Made by a program: the position numbers and the translations under genes. Positions 29,249 through 39,620 of a stretch of DNA of 42,974 bases are shown in pieces. Position 1 is the stretch's first letter, and every line of letters starts with the position of its first letter. The notes beneath the pieces were generated by a model, which was given only the letters and a program-made list of their open reading frames with translations, was not told where the DNA came from and searched no databases. Source of the DNA: Arsenophonus nasoniae DSM 15247 (GTDB lineage Bacteria; Pseudomonadota; Gammaproteobacteria; Enterobacterales; Enterobacteriaceae); assembly GCF_000429565.1 (NCBI RefSeq), contig NZ_AUCC01000021.1:1-42974 (forward strand). Reading direction: 5' to 3'.

Positions 29249-30472
29249 TTAAAATAGCGTTTTGCCATATGCCATTGGCGACAAACCAAAATATTGCGCA
29301 ACGGTTTGACCAATATCAGCAAAGGTTTGTCGATGACCTAATGCCCCCGGTTTTACTTTCGGACCATAAATTAAAATAGGAATATTTTCTCGCGTATGAT
29401 CAGTTCCTGGGCAGGTCGGGTCACAACCATGATCAGCGGTAATAATTAAAACATCATCATTTTTTATTAATTCCAACATTTCAGGTAAACGGCGATCAAG
29501 TAACTCAAGTCCAGCCGCATAACCAGCAACATCACGCCGATGTCCATAGGAAGAATCAAAATCAACAAAATTAGTAAATACGATAGTGTTGTCGGCGGCT
29601 TTTTTGATCTCTTCAAGGCTCGCTGCAAATAGTGCTTCAATGCCGGTCGCTTTTACTTGCTTAGTAATGCCTACATTGGCATAAATATCAGCAATTTTGC
29701 CAATTGAAACTACCTCGCCAGCTTTTTCTTCAACCAGTTTTTTCAAGACAGTTGGTGCCGGAGGTTCAACAGAATAATCCCGCCGATTACCTGTACGCTG
29801 AAAACAGCCCGCTTTATTGCCGATAAAAGGTCGAGCAATAACCCGCCCGATATTATAAGCGCCATCATCTAGCGTCTTTCTCGCTATCTCACAAAGCTGA
29901 TAAAGATTTTTAACCCCAAAAGTCTCTTCATGGCAGGCTATCTGAAACACTGAATCGGCTGAAGTATAGAAAATAGGCTTACCTGTTTTCATATGCTCTT
30001 CACCTAATTGATCCAAGATCACGGTACCAGAAGAGTGGCAATTTCCCAGATAACCGGGCAAATTGGCTGCTTCAACTAGCTTATCCAATAATTGTTGCGG
30101 AAAACTATTTTTTTCCTGCGCAAAATATCCCCATTCAAATAAAACTGGTACCCCGGCAATCTCCCAATGACCTGATGGAGTATCTTTGCCGGAAGATAAC
30201 TCACTGGCATAACCATAGGCAGCGATAATCTCAGCATCTTCATCCAGGCCGATTGGAAATGTCCCTGATGATCCTTCAGCAGCTTTTCCTAACCCTAAAC
30301 GTGTTAAATTAGGCAAATAGAGTTTCCCTTTACGACCTTTATCCGCCTTCCCTTGTGCACAAGCGGCCGCAATATGCCCTAACGTATTCGCACCAGCATC
30401 GCCAAATCTATCAGCGTCAGGTGTAGCACCGATACCAAAAGAATCAAGAACCATAATAAATACACGTTTCAT
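29249..30472 (-). CDS. deoB: Phosphopentomutase DeoB
   Basis: This 407-residue alkaline-phosphatase-superfamily enzyme interconverts (deoxy)ribose 1- and 5-phosphates, feeding DeoC or nucleotide synthesis. The metal-binding start [20 protein letters not shown], the [14 protein letters not shown] segment with the phosphorylated Thr, and the C-terminal [19 protein letters not shown] are intact. It is followed by deoD. The usual upstream partner deoA is missing, and a 224-bp gap lies before deoC. Confidence 0.97.
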   Translation of the reverse strand: MKRVFIMVLDSFGIGATPDADRFGDAGANTLGHIAAACAQGKADKGRKGKLYLPNLTRLGLGKAAEGSSGTFPIGLDEDAEIIAAYGYASELSSGKDTPSGHWEIAGVPVLFEWGYFAQEKNSFPQQLLDKLVEAANLPGYLGNCHSSGTVILDQLGEEHMKTGKPIFYTSADSVFQIACHEETFGVKNLYQLCEIARKTLDDGAYNIGRVIARPFIGNKAGCFQRTGNRRDYSVEPPAPTVLKKLVEEKAGEVVSIGKIADIYANVGITKQVKATGIEALFAASLEEIKKAADNTIVFTNFVDFDSSYGHRRDVAGYAAGLELLDRRLPEMLELIKNDDVLIITADHGCDPTCPGTDHTRENIPILIYGPKVKPGALGHRQTFADIGQTVAQYFGLSPMAYGKTLF

Positions 30473-30696
30473 AACTACCCTTGGTTAGTTCAAATTCAAT
30501 TAATTTATTATTAAACAAAGAATAATCCGAGTTCACAATAACTATTCACTGGCGCCAATAAATACAAAATATTCATCGATGCTACTATTTAAAAACTGCT
30601 TTATTAATGTTGATTTACACAGATTATTAAAATAGACATTTCCATTTTTTTGCCAACCAATAATTACTGAAACACGAAATAAAAAGATCAATAAAA
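30473..30696. other. Non-coding gap where deoA would be expected
   Basis: AT-rich, with no recognisable fragment of thymidine phosphorylase on either strand. It separates deoC from deoB. Confidence 0.6.
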
Positions 30697-31473
30697 TTAA
30701 TAGTCGCCAGCAAAATTATCTATTTGGCATCCTAATGTATTTAATAAACTAGACAATAAGCTTGATGCACCAAAACGAAAATGACGAATATCCGCCCACG
30801 TCTTTCCCATGATGCGATCGGCTAATGCCAAATATTGCGCCGCATCCTCTACTATGCGAACGCCACCTGCCACCTTACAACCCACCTGGTTAGCAACCCC
30901 TATATCTCGAATAACCTTAAGCATAATTTCAACATTCTCTAAGGTGGCATTTATCGCTACCTTACCCGTTGAAGTTTTAACAAAATCAGCGCCGGCAGTA
31001 ATGGCAATTTCTGTCGCTTGACGAATAAGATCAGCCTGCTTTAATTCACCGGCTTCAATAATAACTTTCAGTAAAACACTACTCGTTCGGCAAATTTCTT
31101 TACACGCTTTAACCTGTTCAAAACCAATTTGCTTATTACCGGCTATTAAGGCTCGATAAGGAAAAACAACATCAACTTCGTCTGCTCCATAAGCAATAGC
31201 TGCTTGTGTTTCAGTCAATGCCATCGCGACATCCTGCCCGCCAAATGGAAAATTAGTTACGGTTGCAATTCGAATATTCGGGGTATTTTGTTCAGTTAAA
31301 ATCTTACGTGCCAATGGAATAAAGCGTGGATAAATACATATCGCAGCGGTATTTCCTCGGGCGGTTTTTGCTTGATGGCATAATATCTTCACTTTTTCAT
31401 CAGTATCGTCATCATTTAATAGGGTTAAATCCATCAAATTTAATGCGCGTTGCGCAGCAAGTTTTAATTCCAT
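30697..31473 (-). CDS. deoC: Deoxyribose-phosphate aldolase DeoC
   Basis: This 258-residue class I aldolase cleaves deoxyribose 5-phosphate to glyceraldehyde 3-phosphate and acetaldehyde. The Schiff-base lysine is in [10 protein letters not shown], the second lysine in [10 protein letters not shown], and the Asp of [13 protein letters not shown] completes the relay. E. coli has FKPAGGVR, so the Pro next to the second lysine is Val here. The start is ATG 31471-31473, with AGAG about 9 nt before it; the frame is open a little further. nupC lies 76 bp upstream on the same strand, giving a transport-plus-catabolism unit. Confidence 0.96.
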   Translation of the reverse strand: MELKLAAQRALNLMDLTLLNDDDTDEKVKILCHQAKTARGNTAAICIYPRFIPLARKILTEQNTPNIRIATVTNFPFGGQDVAMALTETQAAIAYGADEVDVVFPYRALIAGNKQIGFEQVKACKEICRTSSVLLKVIIEAGELKQADLIRQATEIAITAGADFVKTSTGKVAINATLENVEIMLKVIRDIGVANQVGCKVAGGVRIVEDAAQYLALADRIMGKTWADIRHFRFGASSLLSSLLNTLGCQIDNFAGDY

Positions 31474-31549
31474 TATATAATTCTCTAAAACTAATGACAT
31501 TATTGCTTCAGTGTTTAAACAACCGTTTAATTATATCAAGCTTATTGGG

Positions 31550-32836
31550 TTACATTGCCGCTAACGATAAAAAGAAGCCAGCAATAGTGGCACTCATCAA
31601 ATTAGATAATGAACCGGCTAATACCGCTTTCAAACCCAATCGAGCAACATCTTTACGTCGATTTGGAGCAATCCCGCCTAAACCACCCAGTAATATAGCT
31701 ACGGAAGCCAAATTAGCAAACCCACATAATGCAAAAGAGATTATGGCTTTAGTGTGCTCAGAAAGTACTTGCTTACCTGCGGCAATCACCTCGCTATCAG
31801 GTTTTAAGTATTCGCCAAAGTGCATATAAGCAACAAATTCATTGACCACTAACTTTTGTCCAATAAACGAACCGGCAATCGTCGCTTCATGCCAGGGTAT
31901 ACCAATCAAATAGGCAATTGGCGCAAAGATCCAACCTAAGATCAATTCTAATGATAAGCCTGGTATATAGATCCAGCCTCCAACCACCGCCAAAATGCCA
32001 TTAAGCAAAGCGATTAATGCAACAAATGCCAGCAACATCGCACCGACATTTAAAGCAAGTTGCATACCGGAAGAGGCACCGGCGGCGGCGGCATCAATAA
32101 TGTTAACTGGCCGCTCTTCGCCACTCGCCACACTGACCATATTAACAGCATCATGGGTTTTCTCTGTTTCCGGTACCATCAATTTGGCAAATAACAATCC
32201 CCCTGGTGCCGCCATAAAAGATGCTGCGATCAGATATTCCATTGGCACCCCCATTTGCGCATAGCCGGCCAATACTGAGCCAGCAACGGAAGCTAATCCA
32301 CCACACATAACAGCAAATAGTTCAGAGTTAGTCATTGTGGCAATATAGGGTCTGACAACTAAAGGCGCCTCTGTATGGCCGACAAAAATATTAGCGGTTG
32401 CCGATAACGACTCGGTGCGTGAGGTACCTAATATCCATTGCAAAAGTCCACCTAATATTTTGATAAAAAACTGCATAATACCAAGATAATAAAGGACGGC
32501 GATTAATGAGGAGAAGAAAACAATGACCGGTAAAACACGTAAGGCAAAAATAAAACCACTACCGCCAAACAGTTCAAACATTTTATTGGAGACCAAACCA
32601 CCAAAGATAAAATCCATGCCAACTTGTCCATAACCAATCACATTAGAGACTGCATCAGATACAGTTTCCAAAGTACGGCGGCCAGCTGGAACATAGAGAA
32701 CAAATGCTCCCATAGTCATTTGAATAATAAAAGCACCAAATACGGTACGGAATTTAATTGCTCGACGGTTACTGGAAAAAATGATAGCGATAAAAATCAA
32801 TACTACCATCCCTAGCAGGCTCATAATGAGTTGCAT
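31550..32836 (-). CDS. nupC: Concentrative nucleoside transporter (NupC/CNT family)
   Basis: This 428-residue inner-membrane symporter has about eight to ten hydrophobic segments. The CNT signatures are [20 protein letters not shown] and [11 protein letters not shown], with a late block [20 protein letters not shown]. It is closer in look to the vibrio CNT and E. coli YeiJ/YeiM than to E. coli NupC itself, so the symbol is approximate. CNT proteins import nucleosides with H+ or Na+. It is followed by deoC on the same strand, which fits nucleoside import feeding deo enzymes. Confidence 0.92.
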   Translation of the reverse strand: MQLIMSLLGMVVLIFIAIIFSSNRRAIKFRTVFGAFIIQMTMGAFVLYVPAGRRTLETVSDAVSNVIGYGQVGMDFIFGGLVSNKMFELFGGSGFIFALRVLPVIVFFSSLIAVLYYLGIMQFFIKILGGLLQWILGTSRTESLSATANIFVGHTEAPLVVRPYIATMTNSELFAVMCGGLASVAGSVLAGYAQMGVPMEYLIAASFMAAPGGLLFAKLMVPETEKTHDAVNMVSVASGEERPVNIIDAAAAGASSGMQLALNVGAMLLAFVALIALLNGILAVVGGWIYIPGLSLELILGWIFAPIAYLIGIPWHEATIAGSFIGQKLVVNEFVAYMHFGEYLKPDSEVIAAGKQVLSEHTKAIISFALCGFANLASVAILLGGLGGIAPNRRKDVARLGLKAVLAGSLSNLMSATIAGFFLSLAAM

Positions 32837-32916
32837 GAATAATATCCCTGTGTATTTTATTTCAAATGAAAAATTTCTATTGTTTAAAGAATAAACTGTC
32901 AGTTTAATGCGCAGAC

Positions 32917-32922
32917 ATTATA
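32917..32922 (-). promoter_or_regulatory. Candidate -10 box for nupC-deoC
   Basis: A consensus TATAAT on the minus strand lies 80 bp before the nupC start. No good -35 lies 17 bp upstream, which would suit an activator-dependent promoter. Confidence 0.45.
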
Positions 32923-32994
32923 ACGATTTCACATTAATAACTCGCAGTCCGTATCACAAATAATCATAACGAAAAATCACGAAAAAATAAATTT

Positions 32995-33010
32995 TGCGAC
33001 ACATATCACT
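32995..33010. promoter_or_regulatory. Candidate CRP site upstream of nupC
   Basis: TGCGA-N6-TCACT matches the CRP half-site pair TGTGA-N6-TCACA with one mismatch in each half. It lies about 75-90 bp before the TATAAT. Nucleoside uptake and deo genes are CRP-controlled in E. coli, which makes it plausible but not shown. Confidence 0.35.
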
Positions 33011-33088
33011 TACGAAAAGCGATATTGCCAGCAAAAATTATCTAAATAGACACATAATTATAATTAAATAATTTATTAGTATGATTAA

Positions 33089-33880
33089 TTAACTCATATT
33101 ATGTCTGCCTTTTTTGATATTAAATAGTTGCAAACTATTATTATAAAGCTGCCCTGCAATTTCTTCTGTTGACTCTTGCCGAAGGTTACATAGTGCTTCA
33201 AAAACCAAACGTATTCTTTCCGGACGATTAATCTGCCCCTGAAATCCGGCTAATGGCATATCAGGCGCATCAGTTTCAAGTACTAATGACCTTAGCGGCA
33301 ATTGCGCAACTACGGCCCGCGTTTTCTTAGCTAGCTCATAGGTGATTACACCACCAATACCGATAAAATAACCTAACTGGATAAAAGCATTTGCTTGCGA
33401 TAAACTGCCCGAAAATCCATGAATAACTCCCTTTTTTGGCACATCAAATCGTCTTAATAAAGCAGCTAGCTGATCATGGCTTTTACGCGAATGTAGAATA
33501 ACCGGTAACTCATATTGTTTAGCCAACTTTAATTGCTGGATCAGCAATGTTTGTTGTTGCTTAACCACAGCATTAGTAACAAAATAATCTAAGCCTATTT
33601 CACCAATAGCAACACATTTATTGCTGTTTTCCTGCAGTAATGCCACTAATTCAGTAAAATGCTCGGGTAAATAATTGGCAATATACAAAGGATGAAAGCC
33701 TAATGCAGCATATAAATGCGGATGTTGCGGTGCCAGTAAATATACTCGCTCTAAATTCTCAATACCCACTGACGGGATAATGATATCGGTCACGCGAACT
33801 TTTGCAGCATGCAAAAAGCTATCTTCAATATCATGGATAAAAGGAGGAAAATCAAAATGACAATGAGTGTCAACGAACAT
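33089..33880 (-). CDS. yjjV: TatD-family metal-dependent hydrolase YjjV
   Basis: This 263-residue TIM-barrel protein has the metal ligands of the family: FVDTHCHFDF at the start, AIGEIGLDYF, LPVILHSRKSHDQL, GVIHGFSGS, and LVLETDAPDMP. TatD proteins are Mg-dependent nucleases/phosphoesterases, and the substrate of YjjV is unknown. The ATG at 33878-33880 is preferred over the TTG one codon earlier. It overlaps the end of yjjU by 11 bp, so the two are translationally coupled. The last residues (KKGRHNMS) are poorly conserved. Confidence 0.94.
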   Translation of the reverse strand: MFVDTHCHFDFPPFIHDIEDSFLHAAKVRVTDIIIPSVGIENLERVYLLAPQHPHLYAALGFHPLYIANYLPEHFTELVALLQENSNKCVAIGEIGLDYFVTNAVVKQQQTLLIQQLKLAKQYELPVILHSRKSHDQLAALLRRFDVPKKGVIHGFSGSLSQANAFIQLGYFIGIGGVITYELAKKTRAVVAQLPLRSLVLETDAPDMPLAGFQGQINRPERIRLVFEALCNLRQESTEEIAGQLYNNSLQLFNIKKGRHNMS

Positions 33881-34937
33881 CAATGACTAATCCTTCATCA
33901 CCTGATTTAGGGTCTTCATCTTGTTGATTCGAAATCACATCAGCTGACAAAGATGCTGAATTAACCACTTGATTATTTTCAATAGAATACGGGTAAGATA
34001 CTAAATCATTAGCAGCAAAATAGTCACTTAAGCTAGTTAAAAAATAGCGGCCACATTGACGTCTAATATGATAATCACTATTTAAATTTGCAGCACGGCT
34101 ACCTAATGCACAACTCATTAAAGGTTTCGGTGGATAAATTTCAAAAATTTGGATACCTGGCGGGGGCGCAGCAATAAATTTCTGGGTCTGTTGATAGCTT
34201 TTAATATGTACTTTGATCATCTTAGCCATCCGCCGTATATTGCGGTGTTCCAACCAGCGGGTCATCCTTTTTAACCATTCGGAGGTATAATAAATTCCCG
34301 AAGGAACTGTTCTAATCACTACAATTGTTTTTGCGCCACGGCGATAAGCTTCCTCAACAGGAATTGAAGCCGTTATACCACCATCATGATAAAGCTGGCC
34401 ATTAAATACCGCCCCCTGGCGATAAAATCCGGGAATAGCACTTGACGCCCGAATAATATCTAACCAGCTATCTTGCGTGGGTTGAAAATATACCGGACTA
34501 AAATCTTCATAGCAACATGCACTAATTAAAAATTGACGTCCGCTATTTAAGCAAGACAATCCTTTAGAGAAATCAAGAGGTAATTCACGGGAAGTGATAT
34601 CAATTAGCCAATCTAAATCAATCATATGGCCACCACGAATAAAACGTAATGGACTAAAAAACTGAGATTTAGTGGTATAATCAGTAATCACTTTACGGGC
34701 ATAACCGCGTTGTTGACAAAGATAGGCCGATAAATTTTGCGCGCCGGCCGATGTCCCTACCATAATATCAAATGGATTGAAGCCAACACGGAGAAATTCA
34801 TCCAATACACCTGCGGTAAAAATACCGCGCTGCCCACCCCCCTCACAGACTAATGCTATTTTGCCAAGAGCAGATGCATTATCGTCTAAGGTTAAAGGTT
34901 CAATATTCCCCAATGTGATTGGTATATATCTTCCCAT
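33870..34937 (-). CDS. yjjU: Patatin-like phospholipase family protein YjjU
   Basis: This 355-residue protein has the patatin oxyanion motif CEGGGQRGIFTAGVLDEF, the nucleophile elbow GTSAG (Ser63), and the catalytic Asp in LYHDGGITASIP. Members hydrolyse acyl esters of lipids; the substrate here is unknown and no signal peptide is seen. It forms a two-gene unit with yjjV. In E. coli osmY and ytjA lie between prfC and yjjU; here yjjU follows prfC directly after a terminator. Confidence 0.93.
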   Translation of the reverse strand: MGRYIPITLGNIEPLTLDDNASALGKIALVCEGGGQRGIFTAGVLDEFLRVGFNPFDIMVGTSAGAQNLSAYLCQQRGYARKVITDYTTKSQFFSPLRFIRGGHMIDLDWLIDITSRELPLDFSKGLSCLNSGRQFLISACCYEDFSPVYFQPTQDSWLDIIRASSAIPGFYRQGAVFNGQLYHDGGITASIPVEEAYRRGAKTIVVIRTVPSGIYYTSEWLKRMTRWLEHRNIRRMAKMIKVHIKSYQQTQKFIAAPPPGIQIFEIYPPKPLMSCALGSRAANLNSDYHIRRQCGRYFLTSLSDYFAANDLVSYPYSIENNQVVNSASLSADVISNQQDEDPKSGDEGLVIDVR

Positions 34938-35064
34938 ATTGCTTTCCCCCTAAAACTGATAGTAGACCCTTAAAATGCAATCTGCTATTCAATATCTACT
35001 ATTGTGTTTAATCCTGATATTTTTATCGCCTTAAAAGTTTGGGAGAAATAAATACAACAACTAA

Positions 35065-35100
35065 AAAAGTCATACCCCCCACTAATAACAAGTGAGGGTA
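35065..35100 (-). terminator. Rho-independent terminator after prfC
   Basis: On the minus strand TACCCTCACT (35091-35100) pairs with AGTGGGGGGTA (35073-35083), with small internal mismatches. ACTTTTTTAG follows. It lies 29 bp after the prfC stop. Confidence 0.75.
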
Positions 35101-35128
35101 ATATAATAAAAAATCAATATGCAATTCA

Positions 35129-36718
35129 TTAATGCTCACGGGTTTTACAGAACCGAATTTCAGGATATCGCTCGCTGGTTAGATTAAGATTTACCATCGT
35201 TGGCGCAATATAACTGAGGTTGTCACCACCATCTAAAGCTAGATTCTGTTCATTTTTCCGTTTGAATTCTTCTAATTTTTTCACATCATCACATTCGATC
35301 CAGCGTGCGGTTGACACATTTACCGGCTCATAAATAGCTTCAACGTTGTATTCACTCTTCAAACGTGCCACCACCACATCAAACTGAAGCACTCCTACAG
35401 CACCAACAATAAGATCATTATTGGCTAAAGGACGAAATACCTGGACAGCACCCTCTTCGGATAACTGAACTAACCCTTTAAGTAACTGTTTTTGTTTTAA
35501 CGGATCACGTAAACGAATCCGTTTGAAGAGTTCGGGCGCAAAATTGGGAATACCGGTAAATTTTAACGCTTCTCCCTGGGTAAAGGTATCACCGATCTGA
35601 ATAGTGCCATGATTGTGCAGGCCGATAATATCACCTGGAAACGCTTCTTCAACATGGGAGCGATCTCCCGCCATAAAAGTGAGTGCGTCTGAAATGACTA
35701 CCTCTTTTTTGTTTCGTACCTGATAAAGTTTCATACCTTTTTGATAGCTACCAGACACAATGCGTAAAAAAGCCACCCGATCACGATGTTTTGGATCCAT
35801 GTTAGCTTGTATTTTAAATACAAAACCCGAAAATTTCTCTTCTTGCGCATTAACAATACGACTATCAGCCTGGCGCGGCATCGGTGTTGGAGCCCAATTG
35901 ACCAAACCATCTAACATATGATCAACACCAAAATTGCCCAAAGCGGTACCCAAAAAGACCGGTGTTAACTTGCCTTGCAAAAAAGCGTCTAAATTAAATT
36001 CATGAGAAGCCCCTTTTACTAACTCAAGCTCTTCACGTAGCTGAGCAGCAAAGTCATCACCAATGATTTTGTCCAATTCGGTATTATTTAATCCTTTAAT
36101 AATAACGACTTCTTGAATAGTATGCCCTTGTCCACTTTGGTATAAAATGGTCTCATCACGGTAAAGATGATAAACGCCTTTAAATAACTTACCACAACCA
36201 ACTGGCCATGTAATCGGGCTACAAGCAATACTTAATTCACTTTCAACCTCATCCATTAATTCCATTGGATCGCGAATATCACGATCTAATTTATTCATAA
36301 AGGTTAAAATAGGCGTATCACGCAGCCGGGTCACTTCCATCAATTTACGCGTACGATCTTCAACACCTTTAGCCGCATCAATGACCATCAAACAACAATC
36401 GACCGCCGTTAAAGTACGATAGGTATCTTCTGAAAAATCCTCATGTCCTGGCGTATCAAGCAAATTAATCAAACAATCCTGATAAGGAAATTGCATTACC
36501 GAAGTGGTAATCGAAATTCCCCGCTGCTTTTCCATTTCCATCCAGTCAGATTTTGCATGTTGATTCGAACCACGACCTTTCACTGTGCCTGCTTTTTGAA
36601 TAGCTTGACCAAACAACAGCACTTTTTCTGTGATCGTGGTTTTCCCTGCATCAGGGTGAGAAATAATAGCAAAGGTTCTCCGTTGTGCTATTTTCTGACA
36701 AAAACTATTCTCTTTCAT
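35129..36718 (-). CDS. prfC: Peptide chain release factor 3
   Basis: This 529-residue GTPase (E. coli 529) recycles RF1/RF2 from the ribosome. The G1 motif is [11 protein letters not shown], the switch region [15 protein letters not shown]3 DTPGHED and G4 MNKLDRD. The RF3-specific C-terminal domains are intact to the end KTREH. The start is ATG 36716-36718; the frame is open a further 26 codons, but that extension is unlike the family. Nothing is damaged. Confidence 0.98.
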   Translation of the reverse strand: MKENSFCQKIAQRRTFAIISHPDAGKTTITEKVLLFGQAIQKAGTVKGRGSNQHAKSDWMEMEKQRGISITTSVMQFPYQDCLINLLDTPGHEDFSEDTYRTLTAVDCCLMVIDAAKGVEDRTRKLMEVTRLRDTPILTFMNKLDRDIRDPMELMDEVESELSIACSPITWPVGCGKLFKGVYHLYRDETILYQSGQGHTIQEVVIIKGLNNTELDKIIGDDFAAQLREELELVKGASHEFNLDAFLQGKLTPVFLGTALGNFGVDHMLDGLVNWAPTPMPRQADSRIVNAQEEKFSGFVFKIQANMDPKHRDRVAFLRIVSGSYQKGMKLYQVRNKKEVVISDALTFMAGDRSHVEEAFPGDIIGLHNHGTIQIGDTFTQGEALKFTGIPNFAPELFKRIRLRDPLKQKQLLKGLVQLSEEGAVQVFRPLANNDLIVGAVGVLQFDVVVARLKSEYNVEAIYEPVNVSTARWIECDDVKKLEEFKRKNEQNLALDGGDNLSYIAPTMVNLNLTSERYPEIRFCKTREH

Positions 36719-37114
36719 TATAACTACCCAGCACACACATCGTGATGTATAAAAATTGGCAAAAATTCTACACTGACAAAACCATTTTGAAAACAATTAC
36801 CGACTAACTAAAAAATATTTTTTAGTTAGTCAGCGAAATTAAATATAAAAAAGATCAAAAAAATTATTTTTAGCCAGAAATAATTTATTTAATTAAAATA
36901 CATCTTATCTTATAAATTTTGATCGATATAGGTATATATCCATACATACTAGAATAAATAGAGCTATAAATAAAAACTGGCTTTACAAAATAGGTTAAAT
37001 ATCAACATATTATTCTTATAAGATAGACGATTTATATTTAAAATATAACTTATAAAATAAGCGACTAATAATTTTATTACAATTGACTATTTTTTATTTT
37101 CACTGCATAAAATA
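36719..37114. other. AT-rich intergenic region upstream of prfC
   Basis: About 400 bp with no supported gene. It contains the prfC promoter region and many A/T runs, and separates the conserved prfC from the accessory lipase gene. Confidence 0.5.
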
Positions 37115-37981
37115 TTATAAACCTTTTTTTGCTAACATCTGTGCATGATTGACATAAATACTGGGTATATCATATTGATTTGAAACGACGCCAGCAATTT
37201 GGTTAACGATATCCAGATGATCCATATCATAATCATCACAGATTAATTTGCCTAATCGCATACTATAACGCCCAACAAGCCCATCATTTTCTTTTTCTCT
37301 AGAAAAAAAACTACTTAATTGCAACAATGAAGTATGACTAACATCAAATGCATTTATTCCCGAATTAATTAATGATTTTTTAATAAAACTACCGAATGAA
37401 TAATAATGCACGCCATTAACAACTTCATCACCTTCACCTCGCCATTCTTTTGGCAAACCTTGTGGATATTTTTTATTAAATTCATTGACGACCTCTGTTG
37501 TCAATGAATTTAATGCTTCAACACCATCTTGCGGTTTTAATGTGCCTGAGGATATTAAAGAAATAAATGTGAAAAATATTTCAGCAGCGGTAACAACCAC
37601 TGTTTCGGTTAATTTACCTGGTATCAATACTTTTCTAACAAGATCCGCTATTTCAGAACCATGATTAACACCATTCATCGAGGTTACTGAAGCAATACTG
37701 GCTGAATAGTTGGCAGCAACATAGCGTGCGAATAAAGCACCTTGACTATGAGCAATCAAGTTCACTTTCTCACAACCGATGTTTCGCTTGAGTTCCTCGA
37801 TGTAGAGCCATAATTGCTCTCCATTTACTTCATTTGAATTAACGCCAGACAATATCGGTGAAAAGACATTATAGCCCTGTTTTTTCAATCGATTTTCAAT
37901 AGCAAAAAAACATGGATAGCCAGCTATCTTATCAAAACCAAATAATCCGTGAACTAAAATAATAGGATATTTTGTCGGCAT
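37115..37981 (-). CDS. Proteus-type triacylglycerol lipase
   Basis: This 288-residue alpha/beta hydrolase closely resembles the 287-residue Proteus lipase: the start MPTKYPIILVHGLFGF, the oxyanion HG, GVNSNEVNGEQLW, and the middle block SVTSMNGVNHGSEIADL. The nucleophile elbow is AHSQG (Ser79; GHSQG in Proteus). Catalytic Asp and His lie in ENDGLVGR and MDHLDIVNQ. GEGDEVVNGVHYYSFGS is also shared. There is no signal peptide; the Proteus enzyme likewise lacks one. It is an accessory gene in an AT-rich setting between prfC and fliB. All catalytic residues are kept, so an active lipase is likely. Confidence 0.92.
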   Translation of the reverse strand: MPTKYPIILVHGLFGFDKIAGYPCFFAIENRLKKQGYNVFSPILSGVNSNEVNGEQLWLYIEELKRNIGCEKVNLIAHSQGALFARYVAANYSASIASVTSMNGVNHGSEIADLVRKVLIPGKLTETVVVTAAEIFFTFISLISSGTLKPQDGVEALNSLTTEVVNEFNKKYPQGLPKEWRGEGDEVVNGVHYYSFGSFIKKSLINSGINAFDVSHTSLLQLSSFFSREKENDGLVGRYSMRLGKLICDDYDMDHLDIVNQIAGVVSNQYDIPSIYVNHAQMLAKKGL

Positions 37982-38212
37982 AATTTCTCCCTAGTAAGTT
38001 TATTAAATATTAAAAACAAATCCGACTACTTTAATAAGTAGTCATTAATTATAAAGTTGAGATTTTCACAATGGGATAATTGAAACTGATAAAAGGTAAA
38101 CAAAAAAATATTATATAACAAGTAACTTAAATTCACTGATATAACAATTTCAATTGATTAATTTTCTGATAAATAAATTAATATCATTTATCTTTAGTAA
38201 AGTGAATAATAT

Positions 38213-38238
38213 AAAAATGCCATCAATAAAGATGGCAT
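38213..38238 (-). terminator. Rho-independent terminator after fliB
   Basis: On the minus strand a perfect 8-bp stem ATGCCATC/GATGGCAT with a 6-nt loop is followed by TTTTAT, 27 bp past the fliB stop. Confidence 0.85.
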
Positions 38239-38264
38239 GGGAAAATTTTGCTAATAAAAATCCG

Positions 38265-39503
38265 CTAATTTAATAATAATAAACAAGATAAATCATCACC
38301 AAAATTAAGTTTATCAATTAATTCATCCAGCTGCTGGCGTAAATTATTGGAGTGTTGAGTAACGGTCGAATAATGACAAAACATTAATTGAATACTTTCC
38401 ATCGATACCTCAATATCATAAGCTGATTGAACCGACAGTAATGTTTTGATATAAAAATAATCAGTAAAACAATAATAAAGTGATCGTAAACTCTGCTTCA
38501 AATTATATAAGCCAAATTTTTCGTCATATATTCGATAAAGAAAATAGTTTTTCAGTACCTGCGGTTCAGCTAGACAACTGGTTGATAAGACCTTTTGCCA
38601 TTCATCATCCAATTTTTTCCAATTAGCTAGCATATCCTCATTGAGTGATTCTGACTCTAAACCAAAAAAGTGCATGGTATTGGTAAAAGCCGGTAATAAA
38701 TAATGTTTAGAGCGATCTGTAGTAGTAAAAAAACGTAGCATAATGAGTAATAAAGAAAACTTTAATTGATGCCTGGCTGTAGATGTTACTTGTTTTCTTT
38801 GTTGATATATTTCACCGTTAGTTAATTTTTCCACTAACGACATAAATATATTTTCTACTTGGCTATAATTGGCCTCTACTTGATAATCAATTGATTGTAA
38901 AAAAACCATAAATTGAGCAAGTGCATAGAGATTATCCTCAATAAATGGGCTATCTGCCATAATCAAATGACGACAAAATAGTTGTATAACCTGATGTTCT
39001 TGCGTGACGGCTATACTCTGATCAATCACGCGTTTTTCAGTAATTTTAACATTTTCAATCACTGTGTTTTCTTCATATTTCATCGAATCTGGTTGAAATA
39101 ACACTAAACGAACCACTTCAGGGCAAGAAAAACTTAAGGAATGTTGCGTATAGCCATCCAGTTGGGTTTTTGATCGTGGATAAGTCTGGCAAGTATGACT
39201 TAATGCGCTAGGGCCTAATGTTTTATAAATCCCACACAATTTATCATGCCCAAAAAAGGGACAATTTCCTTCTTCATTCATTGAGATATAAGAATAATTG
39301 TTAGTACCACTACTATTAGGATATTTAATTAGATGTTTATCTGTGATCTCTTTGATTTCAATTTGGTGCACGGTTTTATATTTTTTATGCGTCTTTTTAT
39401 CAACATTAATCGTCCAGCCACGGCAACAATGAGATAGACACTGATCACCAATGCATTTAAATTTTTTATAAAAAAGTGGGATAATTTCTCTATGTTGTTT
39501 CAT
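38265..39503 (-). CDS. fliB: Flagellin lysine-N-methylase FliB
   Basis: This 412-residue protein has the FliB cysteine pattern: Cys17, 22, 26 and 27 in FKCIGDQCLSHCCRGWT, Cys81 and Cys90 in NCPFFGHDKLCGIY, Cys105 in SHTCQTYPRS and Cys127 in FSCPEVV. This arrangement is thought to hold an iron-sulfur cluster. In Salmonella FliB methylates lysines of flagellin, changing the filament surface. There are no flagellar genes in the window. It is an accessory gene here, breaking the prfC-rimI neighbourhood (E. coli has yjjG there). The frame is intact. Confidence 0.92.
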   Translation of the reverse strand: MKQHREIIPLFYKKFKCIGDQCLSHCCRGWTINVDKKTHKKYKTVHQIEIKEITDKHLIKYPNSSGTNNYSYISMNEEGNCPFFGHDKLCGIYKTLGPSALSHTCQTYPRSKTQLDGYTQHSLSFSCPEVVRLVLFQPDSMKYEENTVIENVKITEKRVIDQSIAVTQEHQVIQLFCRHLIMADSPFIEDNLYALAQFMVFLQSIDYQVEANYSQVENIFMSLVEKLTNGEIYQQRKQVTSTARHQLKFSLLLIMLRFFTTTDRSKHYLLPAFTNTMHFFGLESESLNEDMLANWKKLDDEWQKVLSTSCLAEPQVLKNYFLYRIYDEKFGLYNLKQSLRSLYYCFTDYFYIKTLLSVQSAYDIEVSMESIQLMFCHYSTVTQHSNNLRQQLDELIDKLNFGDDLSCLLLLN

Positions 39504-39620
39504 TACAAATAGACTCTATTAAGCTAATATTGACACGCAAATTACCACTTAATAGCGCCTATCAATGGTACTATTATCGAATATAAACCATTTTTTTAAC
39601 TTAATTGAGGTATTTCTAAT

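Noticed and set aside
36443..36745. 100-codon plus-strand ORF opposite the prfC start
   Set aside because: Antisense to conserved GTPase motifs, with no initiation signals or similarity.
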